Assembly: GCF_963662755.1 (NCBI RefSeq)
Contig: NZ_OY759725.1
Span: forward strand, 620,001 to 684,000
DNA length: 64,000 nucleotides
Direction of reading: 5' to 3'
From: an uncultured Sulfurimonas sp.
GTDB taxonomy: Bacteria; Campylobacterota; Campylobacteria; Campylobacterales; Sulfurimonadaceae
The notes under the pieces were generated by a model. That model was not told where the DNA came from and did not search any database. It saw nothing but the letters and a program-made list of their open reading frames with translations. The translations under genes were made by a program, and so were the position numbers. This document shows, piece after piece, positions 35,796-45,707 of the stretch. The stretch's first letter is position 1; each line of letters opens with the position of its first letter.

Positions 35796-36467
35796 TTGGA
35801 GTTAACTATAAAAAAATCATATATATACAAACAGCAACCCAGAAAAGAACTATTAAACTTAATACCACCTATTAATCTTGGTGGAAATATTTTAGAAATT
35901 GGTGCTGGTGCTGGAGACACTTTATTATATGCTAAAGAACATGGTTTTGCTAAAAATATATATGGTGTAGAACTATGTAAAATAGAAAATTCAAATCAAG
36001 GTAATAAAATATTTTCAAACTTCATTATTGGAAATATTGAAACTATGGACTTACCTTTTGAGAATTCACAGTTTGATGTTATTATATGTGGAGATGTGCT
36101 AGAACATTTAATAAATCCATCTAAGACATTAGAATCACTAAAAAAATATTTAAAACCAAATGGTGCATTAATAGCAAGTATCCCGAATATTCGTGAGTTT
36201 GAAACAATGAAAAAGATATTTTTTCAAGGTGATTTTAGATATGAAGATTCTGGTATTTTAGACAGAACACATTTAAGATTTTTTTGCAAAAAAAACATAA
36301 TAAAACTTTTTGAAAATCAAGATTTTAATATTACAAAAATAGTTAGCAGTAACAAAGGTCTAGCTATGAGATATCTCAAAAGACTACGATTATTTAAACT
36401 ATTCTTACAAATATTTTTTGAAGAGTTTGTTACTGTTAGGTATTATATAGTAGCTTTAAAGAAATAA
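35796..36467 (+). CDS. SAM-dependent methyltransferase, class I
   Basis: A 223-residue Rossmann methyltransferase. Motif I is NILEIGAGAGDTLLYAKEHG near residue 31, and motif post-II is FDVIICGDVLEHLINPSKTL near 95, matching the Methyltransf_11/23 group common in polysaccharide loci. Capping or methylation of a sugar in the O-chain is the likely role. The start is uncertain: TTG at 35796 gives the frame, but GGAG lies within its first codons, spaced nine bases before an in-frame ATA, and no ATG is available near the domain. It ends one base before a convergent gene. Confidence 0.82.
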   Translation: MELTIKKSYIYKQQPRKELLNLIPPINLGGNILEIGAGAGDTLLYAKEHGFAKNIYGVELCKIENSNQGNKIFSNFIIGNIETMDLPFENSQFDVIICGDVLEHLINPSKTLESLKKYLKPNGALIASIPNIREFETMKKIFFQGDFRYEDSGILDRTHLRFFCKKNIIKLFENQDFNITKIVSSNKGLAMRYLKRLRLFKLFLQIFFEEFVTVRYYIVALKK

Positions 36468-37370
36468 TTATAAAATTTTTATCCATAATTTTAGTCCAAA
36501 CCTACACGCATCATAAGAATAAGGAACCAAGTCTCTTGCGAGCTTCAGATAATATTTAGCTCTCGTATAATTTTTCTTTTTATAATGTCCACGAACACGT
36601 GCTAAGTATAAAATACTTTTACCTTTTCTAATTGATTTATCCGATGTACCTTTTAAGTTTTTTGCATAATCAACTGTATAAAGTTGTGCATTAAAAAGTT
36701 TATATGAAGATGCACTTTTAAATATTGACTCTGAGTACACACGATAACTACCAAGTATTTCAGGTATAACACATACTCTTCCGTATTGAGCTTTAATCAT
36801 ATGTGCTAATTTGTCATGTAGCATTAAACTATGTGGTATGTTATAGAAATGATTATCTAAACAACTACGTCTAAACATATTGGAACTGTTAATAATATGA
36901 TTCTGCTCTATAATATTGTTAATTGTACCAATTGTTGCACTTCGTACTTTTGTTTTTCCTGTAATATTCCCTTGTTTATCTATAAAATTTACAAGATGAT
37001 GAACCATACTACATTCTTTATGCTTATCCAAAAAATCAACTTGCTTTTGTAACTTACCAGGAAGCATTAAATCATCACCATCCAAATGAGCTATATACTC
37101 ACCTGTTGCCATTCTTGATGTCTCTATATAATTTCCAGTATGTCCAAGGTTTTTAGTTCTAAAAATAGGCCTTATTATCTCTGGATATTTTTTAGCATAT
37201 TTTTTTAATATATCAGGTGTTTTATCACTAGAAGCATCGTCACCTATTATAATTTCAAAAGGTACCTTTAATTTTTGACTTAATATGCTATCTAATGTTT
37301 CTTCAATTAAATTTTCTTGGTTATAAGTAATTACAGTTACGCTTAACTTTATAGTTTGTTCATTATTCAT
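36468..37370 (-). CDS. Family 2 glycosyltransferase
   Basis: A 300-residue GT-A enzyme with LSVTVITYNQENLIEETLDSI, IIGDDASSDKT and the metal motif in IAHLDGDDLMLPGKL near residue 97. The C-terminal 70 residues are basic. It overlaps the upstream GT2 gene by 8 bases and closes a four-gene leftward operon running from 40029 to 36468. Donor and acceptor are unknown. Confidence 0.88.
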   Translation of the reverse strand: MNNEQTIKLSVTVITYNQENLIEETLDSILSQKLKVPFEIIIGDDASSDKTPDILKKYAKKYPEIIRPIFRTKNLGHTGNYIETSRMATGEYIAHLDGDDLMLPGKLQKQVDFLDKHKECSMVHHLVNFIDKQGNITGKTKVRSATIGTINNIIEQNHIINSSNMFRRSCLDNHFYNIPHSLMLHDKLAHMIKAQYGRVCVIPEILGSYRVYSESIFKSASSYKLFNAQLYTVDYAKNLKGTSDKSIRKGKSILYLARVRGHYKKKNYTRAKYYLKLARDLVPYSYDACRFGLKLWIKIL

Positions 37371-38184
37371 GCTGACTTAAACCCTCATCACAAACAAATT
37401 TTTTCTCTTCTTTATTTTTATTAAACCTATCCCACTGTTCTTGTGATGTAGGATTATCCTGTTTTTTATGATATAGATGAAAAGTGTTCGCTACATTTTT
37501 ACAAGAGTGAAGCTTAAGTCCATAAGCACGAAAACGCCAATCTAAGTCCATATCATCTGGCAAAGATGACTCTCCGTAACTCTCATCAAAACCATTTATA
37601 GCTATCATAGCTTCTTTATAACAAGAAAAATTACAGCCTATAAGGCTTGTATTTCGTTTTCTATTTGCCATAAATTTTTTATATATTAAAGAGTTGGCAT
37701 CTATATGTATGCCTTGCTCAAACCTTGCATTTCTGTCAAACATTAAGCCAAACCCTAAGAAAAAGTAAAATTTTTCTAGAGTATATGACGAGAGTGTTTT
37801 ATCTCTAAACTTTTTAGTAAGTTCTGCATTTAAATTTACTCTTCTTCCAGCTAAAACTCTATTTTTTTGAGCCAAGTCAACATGACCTTGCACAAAAGTA
37901 GAGTAAGGAATAATATCTCCATCTAAAAATATTAAATAATCTCCACTAGCTGCCAAAATGCCATTGTTTTGAGATCTTGATTTTCTTACACCTTTGTCTT
38001 CTTGATAGGTGTGTTTTACATCCAAGCCTTCAATCGAAGCTATATACTTTTTCATCTCAGCAGAATTATTATCTTCTGCAACAACAACTTCAAAGTTTTT
38101 GTAAGTCTGTTTTTTTAACGCTCTTATCATTAAATCTAAGGACTCGATATCTTTGTAAACCGCAATTATTATGCTTACTTTCAC
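37363..38184 (-). CDS. Family 2 glycosyltransferase with galactosyltransferase-type C-terminus
   Basis: A 273-residue GT-A enzyme: KVSIIIAVYKDIESLDLMIRALK, VVVAEDNNSAEM, LIFLDGDIIP with the DxD metal site near residue 93, and a C-terminal NGFDESYGESSLPDDMDLDWR segment like Glyco_transf_7C, seen in chondroitin polymerases and galactosyltransferases. It overlaps the upstream GT4 gene by 4 bases and the downstream gene by 8. The sugar is not determined. Confidence 0.87.
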   Translation of the reverse strand: MKVSIIIAVYKDIESLDLMIRALKKQTYKNFEVVVAEDNNSAEMKKYIASIEGLDVKHTYQEDKGVRKSRSQNNGILAASGDYLIFLDGDIIPYSTFVQGHVDLAQKNRVLAGRRVNLNAELTKKFRDKTLSSYTLEKFYFFLGFGLMFDRNARFEQGIHIDANSLIYKKFMANRKRNTSLIGCNFSCYKEAMIAINGFDESYGESSLPDDMDLDWRFRAYGLKLHSCKNVANTFHLYHKKQDNPTSQEQWDRFNKNKEEKKFVCDEGLSQHE

Positions 38185-39290
38185 GCTAACTCTTTTAAAA
38201 TATTTTTTAACTTCTTAAACTGTAATTCATTAGAAAACTTTTTCTCACACTTTTCTTGTCCAGCTTTTGCAATGCTTTTAGTTAGTTCTAAATTATTTAT
38301 TAATTTCTCTATTGCCATAGCCAAGCTTTCAAAATTTTCACTCTCAAAAAGTAAGCCTGTTTTTTCATCATCGATTATCTCTACAACTCCGCCACTGTTT
38401 GCACCAACAACAGCGGTACCAACTTGCATCGCTTCTATAAGAACAAGTCCAAAGGTCTCACGTCTAGATGCAAGAACAACAGCATCACAAACTTGGTAAA
38501 AATGATGTGGATTTTTCATAAAACCTAAAAAATGTATATTTTTTTCTAAGCCTCTAGCTTTTACATCACTCTTTAACATCTCCAAGTAAGACTCTTTCAT
38601 CGCATGACCTACAAAATACGCATTTACATTTAAACCACTTTTTACTAAAACATCAACAGCTTTTATAAGCAGGTGCTGACCTTTTGCTTCATTTATACGC
38701 CCTACCATCCCTATATTAAAACTTTTTGTATCAAAGCCCAACTCTATTTTTAAGCCTTTTACTTCATCAACACCCAGCATCTCAGGCTTATCTGAACCCA
38801 TGTATAAAACTTCGATTTTTGGTCGTATATCTTGAGGTATAAATTTTTCCAATTGCTCTTTTACTTGGTAAGTTACGGGCAACATTAAGTCCATATTTTT
38901 ATACATTAGCCTATGGTAAAAATCATTCTTAAATCTAGTCATAGTCATGTTTCTAGTCTGTGCTATTTTTGGTTTTCTTTTTGATAGTAATTTGGCAAGA
39001 ACTACAAAAGGGATATCTTTTGTCCAGTGCATATGAATAGCATCTACTTTCTCATCATCTATTATTTTTGCAAGTTTTTTAGCTGCACCAAATATAAAAA
39101 GATTTGATGTTTTTTTGATTTTTACATATTTGTCATTTTCATCATAATAGTGTTCTAGCTTTGAGTCTTCATTTATGATGCTAATAACATTAAACTCATC
39201 TTTTAAAGCTTTTGCCGCTCTGAGCATATAAAGCTCAAGCCCACCTAAGTCTGGAGACATACACAACTCTAAAACACTCAACTTACTCAT
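38181..39290 (-). CDS. Family 4 glycosyltransferase
   Basis: A 369-residue GT-B enzyme. The N-terminus SVLELCMSPDLGGLELYML carries the acceptor-domain glycine motif, and the donor domain has IGMVGRINEAKGQHLLIKAVDVL near residue 195 and LASRRETFGLVLIEAMQVG, the EX7E motif, near 275. This is the pattern of LPS core or O-chain transferases. It overlaps both neighbours by 4 and 8 bases. Confidence 0.9.
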   Translation of the reverse strand: MSKLSVLELCMSPDLGGLELYMLRAAKALKDEFNVISIINEDSKLEHYYDENDKYVKIKKTSNLFIFGAAKKLAKIIDDEKVDAIHMHWTKDIPFVVLAKLLSKRKPKIAQTRNMTMTRFKNDFYHRLMYKNMDLMLPVTYQVKEQLEKFIPQDIRPKIEVLYMGSDKPEMLGVDEVKGLKIELGFDTKSFNIGMVGRINEAKGQHLLIKAVDVLVKSGLNVNAYFVGHAMKESYLEMLKSDVKARGLEKNIHFLGFMKNPHHFYQVCDAVVLASRRETFGLVLIEAMQVGTAVVGANSGGVVEIIDDEKTGLLFESENFESLAMAIEKLINNLELTKSIAKAGQEKCEKKFSNELQFKKLKNILKELA

Positions 39291-40029
39291 TTTCTTGCAT
39301 CTCCAACATCAAAGCATACTTCATATACGAACTAAAAGCAGATATAACAGCTACATTCCAGCCATTTACTCCATGAAAAGCACCGCCTTTTAAAACAAGT
39401 GCTTTAAACAAAGCTCCTATTCCATGTAAAAACGGATCAAAAAATGAAGCTCTTTTACCATCTTCGTAAGATATTCTCGCTCCACGAGTTATAAACTTAT
39501 GTGTAGTTTTTATCATGTGTGAGTAATCATCATAAGAGTAGTGAAGCATATCTGCATCTAGTGCTTTAATGTTTTGACTCTCAACTTTTGCATGTCCGCC
39601 TACTGTTGAGTAGCCACACATTTGACGGTTATAAAGTCTTGTTACCCTATCTGGATACCAAAGCTTTATAAAATTTTTACCGACAAATGTTTTTCTTGCA
39701 AAAGAAAAAGCTTCATAAGAAGTAGCATCTAAATCTAAATTTTTTATAGCCTCTATCGCATTTGCATCTAGTCTCTCATCTGCATCTATGCTAAGAATCC
39801 AGTCGTTTTTAGCCAAAGGCGCTCCAAAAGCTTTTTGTCCACCATCACCAAGATATTCTTGTTTTACAACTTTAGCACCCAAAGATTTTGCAATCTCACA
39901 AGTTTTATCCAAACTCAATGAATCAATAACTAAAACCTCATCACAAACTTCTTGAACTGACTCTATAACATCTTTGATATTATTTTCTTCATTTAGCGTT
40001 ATAATGTTTGCAGTTATCTTTTTTAGCAT
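39283..40029 (-). CDS. Family 2 glycosyltransferase, WaaE/KdtX-like
   Basis: A 248-residue enzyme with ITANIITLNEENNIKDVIESV, EVLVIDSLSLDKTCEIAKSLGA, DWILSIDADERLDANAIEAI (metal motif near 84) and WYPDRVTRLYNR, matching the WaaE/KdtX group that adds glucose to LPS core heptose. That role fits the heptose genes and GT9 transferases in this window. It is the first gene of the leftward four-gene transferase operon. Confidence 0.86.
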   Translation of the reverse strand: MLKKITANIITLNEENNIKDVIESVQEVCDEVLVIDSLSLDKTCEIAKSLGAKVVKQEYLGDGGQKAFGAPLAKNDWILSIDADERLDANAIEAIKNLDLDATSYEAFSFARKTFVGKNFIKLWYPDRVTRLYNRQMCGYSTVGGHAKVESQNIKALDADMLHYSYDDYSHMIKTTHKFITRGARISYEDGKRASFFDPFLHGIGALFKALVLKGGAFHGVNGWNVAVISAFSSYMKYALMLEMQENE

Positions 40030-40106
40030 CTATTATTTATCCAATTTTGTTTTATTTTGTAATTTTACCACAGTAAACTTTTGCTACAATTTTCTTAGGA
40101 GTTTTT

Positions 40107-41414
40107 ATGACATTTTCTACACTTTTTTTATTTTTGTGTATTTATCTATTTATAGTTTACAAAAGAGCTCAAAGATACAAGTATGACACCTCAAAAGATT
40201 ATATTTATGATTTAGAGAAAAACCTTATATCAACATTTAAAATGGACAACTATAGTGTTAATTTACCAGATAACTACAAGGAGTTTGACTCACTCTTTTT
40301 AAAAATAGAACTAGATTTTAATCTCATCTCATACTTTTTAAAACCTTATGTACAAATCCAAAACACAAAACATTTTTTCGAGTACGGCTCAAGCGGTGTT
40401 AGATACCTAAATATATCCAATATAGACGATGCATCTATCAAACTTACTTTAAAAAACACAACTATCAAAAAAGACAAAATCTCTCTTTATGGCTATAAAA
40501 ACAAGATTGACTTATCTAAAAAGATTCTTATCTTAGCACCTCATGCTGATGATTCGGAGATTGCAGCCTTTGGACTCTACAAAACAGCCAAAAATGTAAC
40601 AATTGTAACTACAACCATAGGAGAACATGGACTTTGCAACTATTGCGATATTTATGATAACAACAAAACAAAAAGCTCTATAAAAAAAGCCCAACTTAGA
40701 ACCATAGATGCACTAGCCACACCTCTTTTAGGTGATGTAGACATAAAAAACTCTTTAACTCTTGGATACTACGGGGGGAGTTTAAAAGCGATGAGAGACA
40801 ACAAAGAGCTAGAAGCTTCATCTCTTGTTGATGGTTTTTTAGATATGAACCTTTACAGAAAAGTATCACATTCAGACATCAAACTAAAACAAAATGTAAA
40901 GCCAATGTACAATTATTTTTTAGATGATATAAAAGATATTTTAACTCAAATAAATCCAGATATAATAATCACACCACACCCTCACATAGATAGCCATCAA
41001 GACCATAAACAAACAACTTATACACTAATAGATGCCATAAAAGAGTTAGACTCAAATCCAAAACTACTCTTATACACAAACCATCTCTCTTTAAGTGAAA
41101 CTTATCCAGTAGGACAACTTCACTCTTGTATAGACTTGCCGCCAAACAAAGAAGAGTTTTATTTTGATTCCCTGTACTCTTTTTCTCTTGATAAAGAGTT
41201 ACAAATAGACAAGTTTTTTGCACTAGAGTCCATACATGATTTAAGAGATTCTTTGGTGTTTTTTAGCATAAAAAAAGCCTATAAACATTTAAATAAACTT
41301 ATAAAAAGAAAGCTAACAGGAAAAGATAAAAGCTACTATAAAAGAGCGATAAGGGCAAATGAACTATTTTTTGTTGTTGAGAGTAAAAACATAGATGAGT
41401 TAACGAAGATATAA
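40107..41414 (+). CDS. PIG-L-family N-acetylglucosamine deacetylase-like protein
   Basis: A 435-residue protein with one N-terminal membrane anchor (residues 2-17). The zinc site is APHADDSE near residue 147, the family's PHPDDxE with Ala in place of Pro, and the second His motif is TPHPHIDSHQDH near 290. PIG-L and LpxC-like enzymes remove acetyl groups from GlcNAc-containing glycolipids. The 110 residues before the domain are of no known family. It starts after TAGGAG. A six-G run near 40773 lies inside the gene. It stands alone, convergent with the next gene. Confidence 0.82.
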   Translation: MTFSTLFLFLCIYLFIVYKRAQRYKYDTSKDYIYDLEKNLISTFKMDNYSVNLPDNYKEFDSLFLKIELDFNLISYFLKPYVQIQNTKHFFEYGSSGVRYLNISNIDDASIKLTLKNTTIKKDKISLYGYKNKIDLSKKILILAPHADDSEIAAFGLYKTAKNVTIVTTTIGEHGLCNYCDIYDNNKTKSSIKKAQLRTIDALATPLLGDVDIKNSLTLGYYGGSLKAMRDNKELEASSLVDGFLDMNLYRKVSHSDIKLKQNVKPMYNYFLDDIKDILTQINPDIIITPHPHIDSHQDHKQTTYTLIDAIKELDSNPKLLLYTNHLSLSETYPVGQLHSCIDLPPNKEEFYFDSLYSFSLDKELQIDKFFALESIHDLRDSLVFFSIKKAYKHLNKLIKRKLTGKDKSYYKRAIRANELFFVVESKNIDELTKI

Positions 41415-42548
41415 CTCTTTATATCTTTTAACTATAGATGCAGATGAAAAATTATCAACATATTTTTTAAAATCCACACTCTTGTCACTGTGAACTATTT
41501 CACACATTTTTTTTGCAAATTTTTCTTCTGAAAACTCTATCATATTTTCTTCTAAGTCTCCAAGCATTATATCTTTTACTCCACCTATTGACTTAGTTGT
41601 TACTACATTTGTAGTACATGCCAAAGCTTCTATGAGAACCATACCAAATCCCTCAGCTTTTGAAGAAGAAGTTAAAAGTTTTGCTTTTTTTATCCAAGGA
41701 TAAGGATTGTCTATCATTCCTAAAAATCTTACATGTTTTTCTAAGTCTAACTCTAATACTTTTGCTTTTACATTTTGCATATCGTGCCCATCACCTATGA
41801 TGACTAAGCTAAGAGTTAAGCCTAAGTTATCTCTTGCATATTTATAACTATCAAGTAAAAAGACTAAATTTTTGTTTGGTGTTATTCTTCCCACACTTAC
41901 TATGTAGTCCTCTTTTATATCTGGCGTATATTCGTCTGCTTTTGATTGTATAGTTTTTATATCCATCGGGTTATTTACAACATTTACACTTTTAGCTTTT
42001 ACTTTAGTATGTTCTAGTACTTCTTGGATTTTATTTTTTACTCCGCTTGATACTCCTGCTAGATTTTTACCAGCATAAACACACTTTATATAGAGTTTGT
42101 CTAGTCTTGAAGTGTGTCTTATAAAAACACTCTCAACCATTTGAACAACTCTATCATCTTTATATGGCCAGATAAGTTCAAAAGTACCATGTCCACGCAT
42201 GATGATTAAATCAAACTTTCCATATTCATCTTCAAGTTTTTTAAGTTTGTACTTAAAGATAGGAGCCAAGAGGATACCGTTGTATATAAAAAAAGAACCT
42301 CTGAAGATGCCACTAAATAGTTTTGCAAGTATGCCTAATATTGCACCGATAATAGTCAAGCGAAGAGTTTTATCTAAGTTAAAATGATGAAAGTGAACAC
42401 TTTTTTTTGGAGTAAAAACTCTGTTTTTATCTTTAAAATAAATCAGGTGCGACTCATCTCCCGCATCTGCAAAAGCTTCAGATAAGTTCAGAGCTACACG
42501 CTCCATTCCACCCATTTTTAAGCTTCTAACAACTACTGCAACTCTCAT
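41400..42548 (-). CDS. Family 4 glycosyltransferase
   Basis: A 382-residue GT-B enzyme starting MRVAVVVRSLKMGGMERVALNLSEAF, the usual GT4 opening. The donor domain has IVSVGRITPNKNLVFLLDSY near residue 220 and TSSSKAEGFGMVLIEALAC near 295. I chose the ATG at 42548 because AGGTGATT precedes it; a longer frame from 42632 would cover the divergent promoter. The 3' end overlaps the convergent PIG-L gene by 15 bases. Confidence 0.9.
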   Translation of the reverse strand: MRVAVVVRSLKMGGMERVALNLSEAFADAGDESHLIYFKDKNRVFTPKKSVHFHHFNLDKTLRLTIIGAILGILAKLFSGIFRGSFFIYNGILLAPIFKYKLKKLEDEYGKFDLIIMRGHGTFELIWPYKDDRVVQMVESVFIRHTSRLDKLYIKCVYAGKNLAGVSSGVKNKIQEVLEHTKVKAKSVNVVNNPMDIKTIQSKADEYTPDIKEDYIVSVGRITPNKNLVFLLDSYKYARDNLGLTLSLVIIGDGHDMQNVKAKVLELDLEKHVRFLGMIDNPYPWIKKAKLLTSSSKAEGFGMVLIEALACTTNVVTTKSIGGVKDIMLGDLEENMIEFSEEKFAKKMCEIVHSDKSVDFKKYVDNFSSASIVKRYKELYLR

Positions 42549-42571
42549 AATCACCTCTTCATTTAAAATGG

Positions 42572-42577
42572 TATAAT
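42572..42577 (+). promoter_or_regulatory. Predicted -10 box for the WaaP-like gene
   Basis: TATAAT in the 56-base divergent gap, 28 bases before the TTG start at 42605. Confidence 0.45.
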
Positions 42578-42604
42578 AACATATCAAATATAAAGAGAAG
42601 ACTT

Positions 42605-43351
42605 TTGTCACATAAACTAATCCTAAACCCAAAATTTAACAATTTCAAAGAGGCTCTACTTAACATTCAGGAGATTTTTCACGCTTCAGACAACAGCATC
42701 CACAAAGCAAGAAATGAGCTTAAAATCATAGAACTCAATGGCATCAAGTGTGTTGTAAAATCATTCAAAATTCCTCACTTCGTAAATAAAATAGCATATA
42801 CTTTCTTTCGCGAGGGCAAAGCAAAAAAATCATATCTAAATGCTATAAAACTTATGGAACTAAAAGTTAATACTCCTGAGCCTATCGGTATTATAGAGTT
42901 TTTTGATTTTGGATTAATCTCACGTAGTTATTTTGTATCTGTCTATGAACCTTACGATTTTACCATTCGTGAAGTTTTTCATCACAAAGTAAGAAATCAC
43001 ACAGAAGTTTTAAAAGAGTTTGTAAGATTTACTTACGAAATTCATCAAAAGAATGTTTGGCATGTTGATTATTCTTTAGGAAATATTCTAATTACAAAAC
43101 AAGAAAATAATAACTTTAAATTTTCACTTGTGGACATAAATAGAATGGAGTTTAAAAACATTACAGCTCAAGAAGGTCTAAAAAACTTTAACAAGTTTTG
43201 GGCAAAAGATGATAATGACTTAATAACTATTGCCAAAACCTACGCTTTGCTTGCAAATATAGATGAAAAAGAAGCTATAAAAACAGTAGTAAATGAAGCA
43301 AAATCACTTGAGGCAAAAGTTAATTTAAAGAGAAAACTAAAGGGAAGATAA
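42605..43351 (+). CDS. LPS kinase-like protein (Kdo/WaaP family)
   Basis: A 248-residue protein-kinase-like fold. IKCVVKSFKIPHF carries the ATP-site Lys, the catalytic loop reads HVDYSLGNIL near residue 150 (HxDxxxxN), and VDINRMEF near 178 stands where kinases have DFG. Such enzymes phosphorylate Kdo or heptose in the LPS inner core. The start is TTG after AGAGAAG. The 3' end overlaps the convergent GT9 gene by 15 bases. Confidence 0.83.
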   Translation: MSHKLILNPKFNNFKEALLNIQEIFHASDNSIHKARNELKIIELNGIKCVVKSFKIPHFVNKIAYTFFREGKAKKSYLNAIKLMELKVNTPEPIGIIEFFDFGLISRSYFVSVYEPYDFTIREVFHHKVRNHTEVLKEFVRFTYEIHQKNVWHVDYSLGNILITKQENNNFKFSLVDINRMEFKNITAQEGLKNFNKFWAKDDNDLITIAKTYALLANIDEKEAIKTVVNEAKSLEAKVNLKRKLKGR

Positions 43352-44299
43352 CTTCTCTTTTACCTCTTTAAACAACTCTTCTTTTTTTTCTTTTTCTTGC
43401 GGTATCATAAAATTACTCTGCATCTTTATATCCCCAACACCTCTCCATCTCTTTGAACTTGCAAAAAGAGTATCAGCAAAAAATGTCATAGTTGGAGTTC
43501 CTACTAGAGATGCTAAATGGTAAGTTCCCGTTGAAGTGCTTACAAAGAGTTTGAAATTACTTATGAGTTTTGCAAAGTAATTAATGCTCTCTTGTGAGAA
43601 ATAACAAACAACATTATAAGCCATAAACCTACCCTGCATCTCCTCATAAAGCTCTTTTTCATCAGGTCCAAATGTAAGTACGACTTGGTATCTATTTTCT
43701 ATAAGAACTGCGTGTATTAACTCTTCATATTCATCCAAATTCCAGTTGGCATCTGATGAACCACCAAAACCTACATGAAAAGCGATAACCTCTTTTTCTA
43801 TATCATTATTGATGCAAAAGACTTCATATATCTTTTTAGCATCTTCAAACTCTAAAAGAGGTTTTTTATATTCTAAATCTATATCACTAAAGAGAGTTTT
43901 TGTGAGTTCTAAGTTGTACTCAAACTCAGCCATTTTCACTTCACTTCGTCTTTGTTTAACTCTGTGTGTATAAAATATTTGAGCTATTTTGGTAGCTGGA
44001 GCTATTCGTTTTGGGATTCGTGCTAAAAACTGTACTAAGGCTATACGAGTGTTTGAAAAAAGAGTTATGCTTGCATCTATATTTAAACTACGAAGCTCAG
44101 ATGCAAAACTCCAAACACTTTGTCCACTATCAACGACAACCTCATCTATAAAGTCACAAGATAGAGCCAAAGTTTTGTTTAGTGGTGCCACACAAGCGAT
44201 AATCCTGTTTTTAGGATTATGGTGTTTTAGAACATACATTGTTGGAAGTGCAGTTATAAAATCGCCTAACTTATCTGTGCGACATACTAAAATGTTCAA
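43337..44299 (-). CDS. Family 9 glycosyltransferase (heptosyltransferase-like)
   Basis: A 320-residue GT-B enzyme. It opens NILVCRTDKLGDFITALPTMYVLK, the GT9 acceptor-side motif, and has IAFHVGFGGSSDANWNLDEY and FVSTSTGTYHLASLVGTPTM, the donor-site segment equivalent to the TNDSGPMHxA motif of WaaF with Ser-Thr-Gly in place of Asp-Ser-Gly. A heptosyltransferase I or III role is possible. It follows ugd by 3 bases. Confidence 0.84.
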   Translation of the reverse strand: MNILVCRTDKLGDFITALPTMYVLKHHNPKNRIIACVAPLNKTLALSCDFIDEVVVDSGQSVWSFASELRSLNIDASITLFSNTRIALVQFLARIPKRIAPATKIAQIFYTHRVKQRRSEVKMAEFEYNLELTKTLFSDIDLEYKKPLLEFEDAKKIYEVFCINNDIEKEVIAFHVGFGGSSDANWNLDEYEELIHAVLIENRYQVVLTFGPDEKELYEEMQGRFMAYNVVCYFSQESINYFAKLISNFKLFVSTSTGTYHLASLVGTPTMTFFADTLFASSKRWRGVGDIKMQSNFMIPQEKEKKEELFKEVKEKLSSL

Positions 44300-44302
44300 G
44301 GT

Positions 44303-45628
44303 TTATTTCACACCAATTTGAAAATACTCAAAACCATATTGATTCATTTTTTCTTTACTAAACTGATTTCTACCATCAAAGAAGACAGCACTTTTAAGTA
44401 GTTTTTTCATCTCATCAAAATCAGGACTTCTAAACTCTTGCCATTCAGTTACTAGTATCATAGCATCTGCATCTTTTATTGCTTCATATTTACTATCTAC
44501 ATAAGAAACCTTATCATTTCCCTTTAAGTAGTGACTCTCTGCCTCATGTCTTGCTTTTGGGTCGTAAGCTACAACTTTTGCACCTCTTGAAGTAAGTTCA
44601 TTTATGATAGTGATAGAACTTGCTTCTCTCATATCATCAGTTTCAGGCTTAAAACTAAGTCCCCAAATAGCGAAAGTCTTACCTTCTAAGTTTTCACCAA
44701 ATCTCGCTATTACTTTATTGCTCATTACATACTTTTGGTCTAAATTTACAGCTTCAACTGCATCTAGTATTCTAGGATTGTACCCAAAGTCTTTTGCTGT
44801 TTTAGCAAGTGCTTGAACATCCTTTGGAAAACAACTTCCTCCGTATCCACAACCAGGATATATAAAACTATAACCGATACGGCTGTCACTTCCGATGCCG
44901 TTTCTTACCTTGTTGATATCCGCTCCAACTCTCTCACAGATTTGGCTCATCTCATTCATAAAAGATATCTTTGTAGCAAGCATAGCATTTGCTGCGTACT
45001 TTGTCATCTCAGCACTTTTGATATCCATAGCAATAAATCTATCATGATGTTTCATAAATGGAGCGTAAAGTTCTCTCATAATATCCATAGCTTTTTGGCT
45101 ATCTGCTCCGATGACAACGCGGTCAGGATGCAAGAAGTCTTTTATAGCTGCACCCTCTTTTAAAAACTCTGGGTTTGAGACTACATCAAACTCTATCTCA
45201 ACGCCTCTTTTATCAAGCTCAGCTTGGATAGTAGCTTTTACTTTATCTGCAGTTCCAACAGGAACAGTTGATTTATCTACGATAACCATGTAATCAGTCA
45301 TTGACTCACCAATAGTTTTTGCAACTGCCAAAACATACTTTAAATCAGCACTTCCATCTTCACCCATTGGAGTTCCAACGGCAATAAAAGAGATGCTAGA
45401 GTTTTTTATAGCAGCATCTGAGTTTGTAGTAAAGTCTAATGTTTTGTTTTTATAATTTTCTAGAGTCATATCTTCTAAGCCAGGTTCGTAAATAGGGATG
45501 ATTCCTTGCTTTAAATCTTCTATCTTTTTCTCATCTATATCAACACAAGTCACTTTGTTTCCCATCTGAGCAAAACAAACTCCACTAACTAAACCAACAT
45601 AACCCGTTCCAATAACTGATATTTTCAT
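44303..45628 (-). CDS. ugd: UDP-glucose 6-dehydrogenase
   Basis: A 441-residue cytosolic enzyme that oxidises UDP-glucose to UDP-glucuronate with two NAD+. It has [19 protein letters not shown] at the N-terminus, [21 protein letters not shown], the catalytic Cys266 in [10 protein letters not shown] and a C-terminal UDP-binding domain with [12 protein letters not shown] chose the ATG at 45628 after AGGGAA; a longer frame adds only six residues. UDP-glucuronate could supply acidic sugar for the nearby transferases. Confidence 0.95.
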   Translation of the reverse strand: MKISVIGTGYVGLVSGVCFAQMGNKVTCVDIDEKKIEDLKQGIIPIYEPGLEDMTLENYKNKTLDFTTNSDAAIKNSSISFIAVGTPMGEDGSADLKYVLAVAKTIGESMTDYMVIVDKSTVPVGTADKVKATIQAELDKRGVEIEFDVVSNPEFLKEGAAIKDFLHPDRVVIGADSQKAMDIMRELYAPFMKHHDRFIAMDIKSAEMTKYAANAMLATKISFMNEMSQICERVGADINKVRNGIGSDSRIGYSFIYPGCGYGGSCFPKDVQALAKTAKDFGYNPRILDAVEAVNLDQKYVMSNKVIARFGENLEGKTFAIWGLSFKPETDDMREASSITIINELTSRGAKVVAYDPKARHEAESHYLKGNDKVSYVDSKYEAIKDADAMILVTEWQEFRSPDFDEMKKLLKSAVFFDGRNQFSKEKMNQYGFEYFQIGVK

Positions 45629-45676
45629 AAAAAATTCCCTAATCAATATAATTTAGGGATTTTACCTTAAAAAGGA

Positions 45677-45682
45677 TATAAT
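45677..45682 (+). promoter_or_regulatory. Predicted -10 box of the LtaS/PAP2 operon
   Basis: TATAAT lies 25 bases before the TTG start of the second LtaS-type gene. A second TATAAT (45647-45652) lies inside a CCCTAA/TTAGGG inverted repeat (45638-45658) in the same divergent gap with ugd; that repeat could be an operator shared by both directions. Confidence 0.5.
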
Positions 45683-45707
45683 TCGCCTTATTTTTTCAGG
45701 ATTAGAT

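Noticed and set aside
40773..40778. Six-G run in the PIG-L gene as a phase-variation tract
   Set aside because: Campylobacter contingency tracts are usually eight or more G. Six encodes an ordinary Gly-Gly and no alternative frame is useful.
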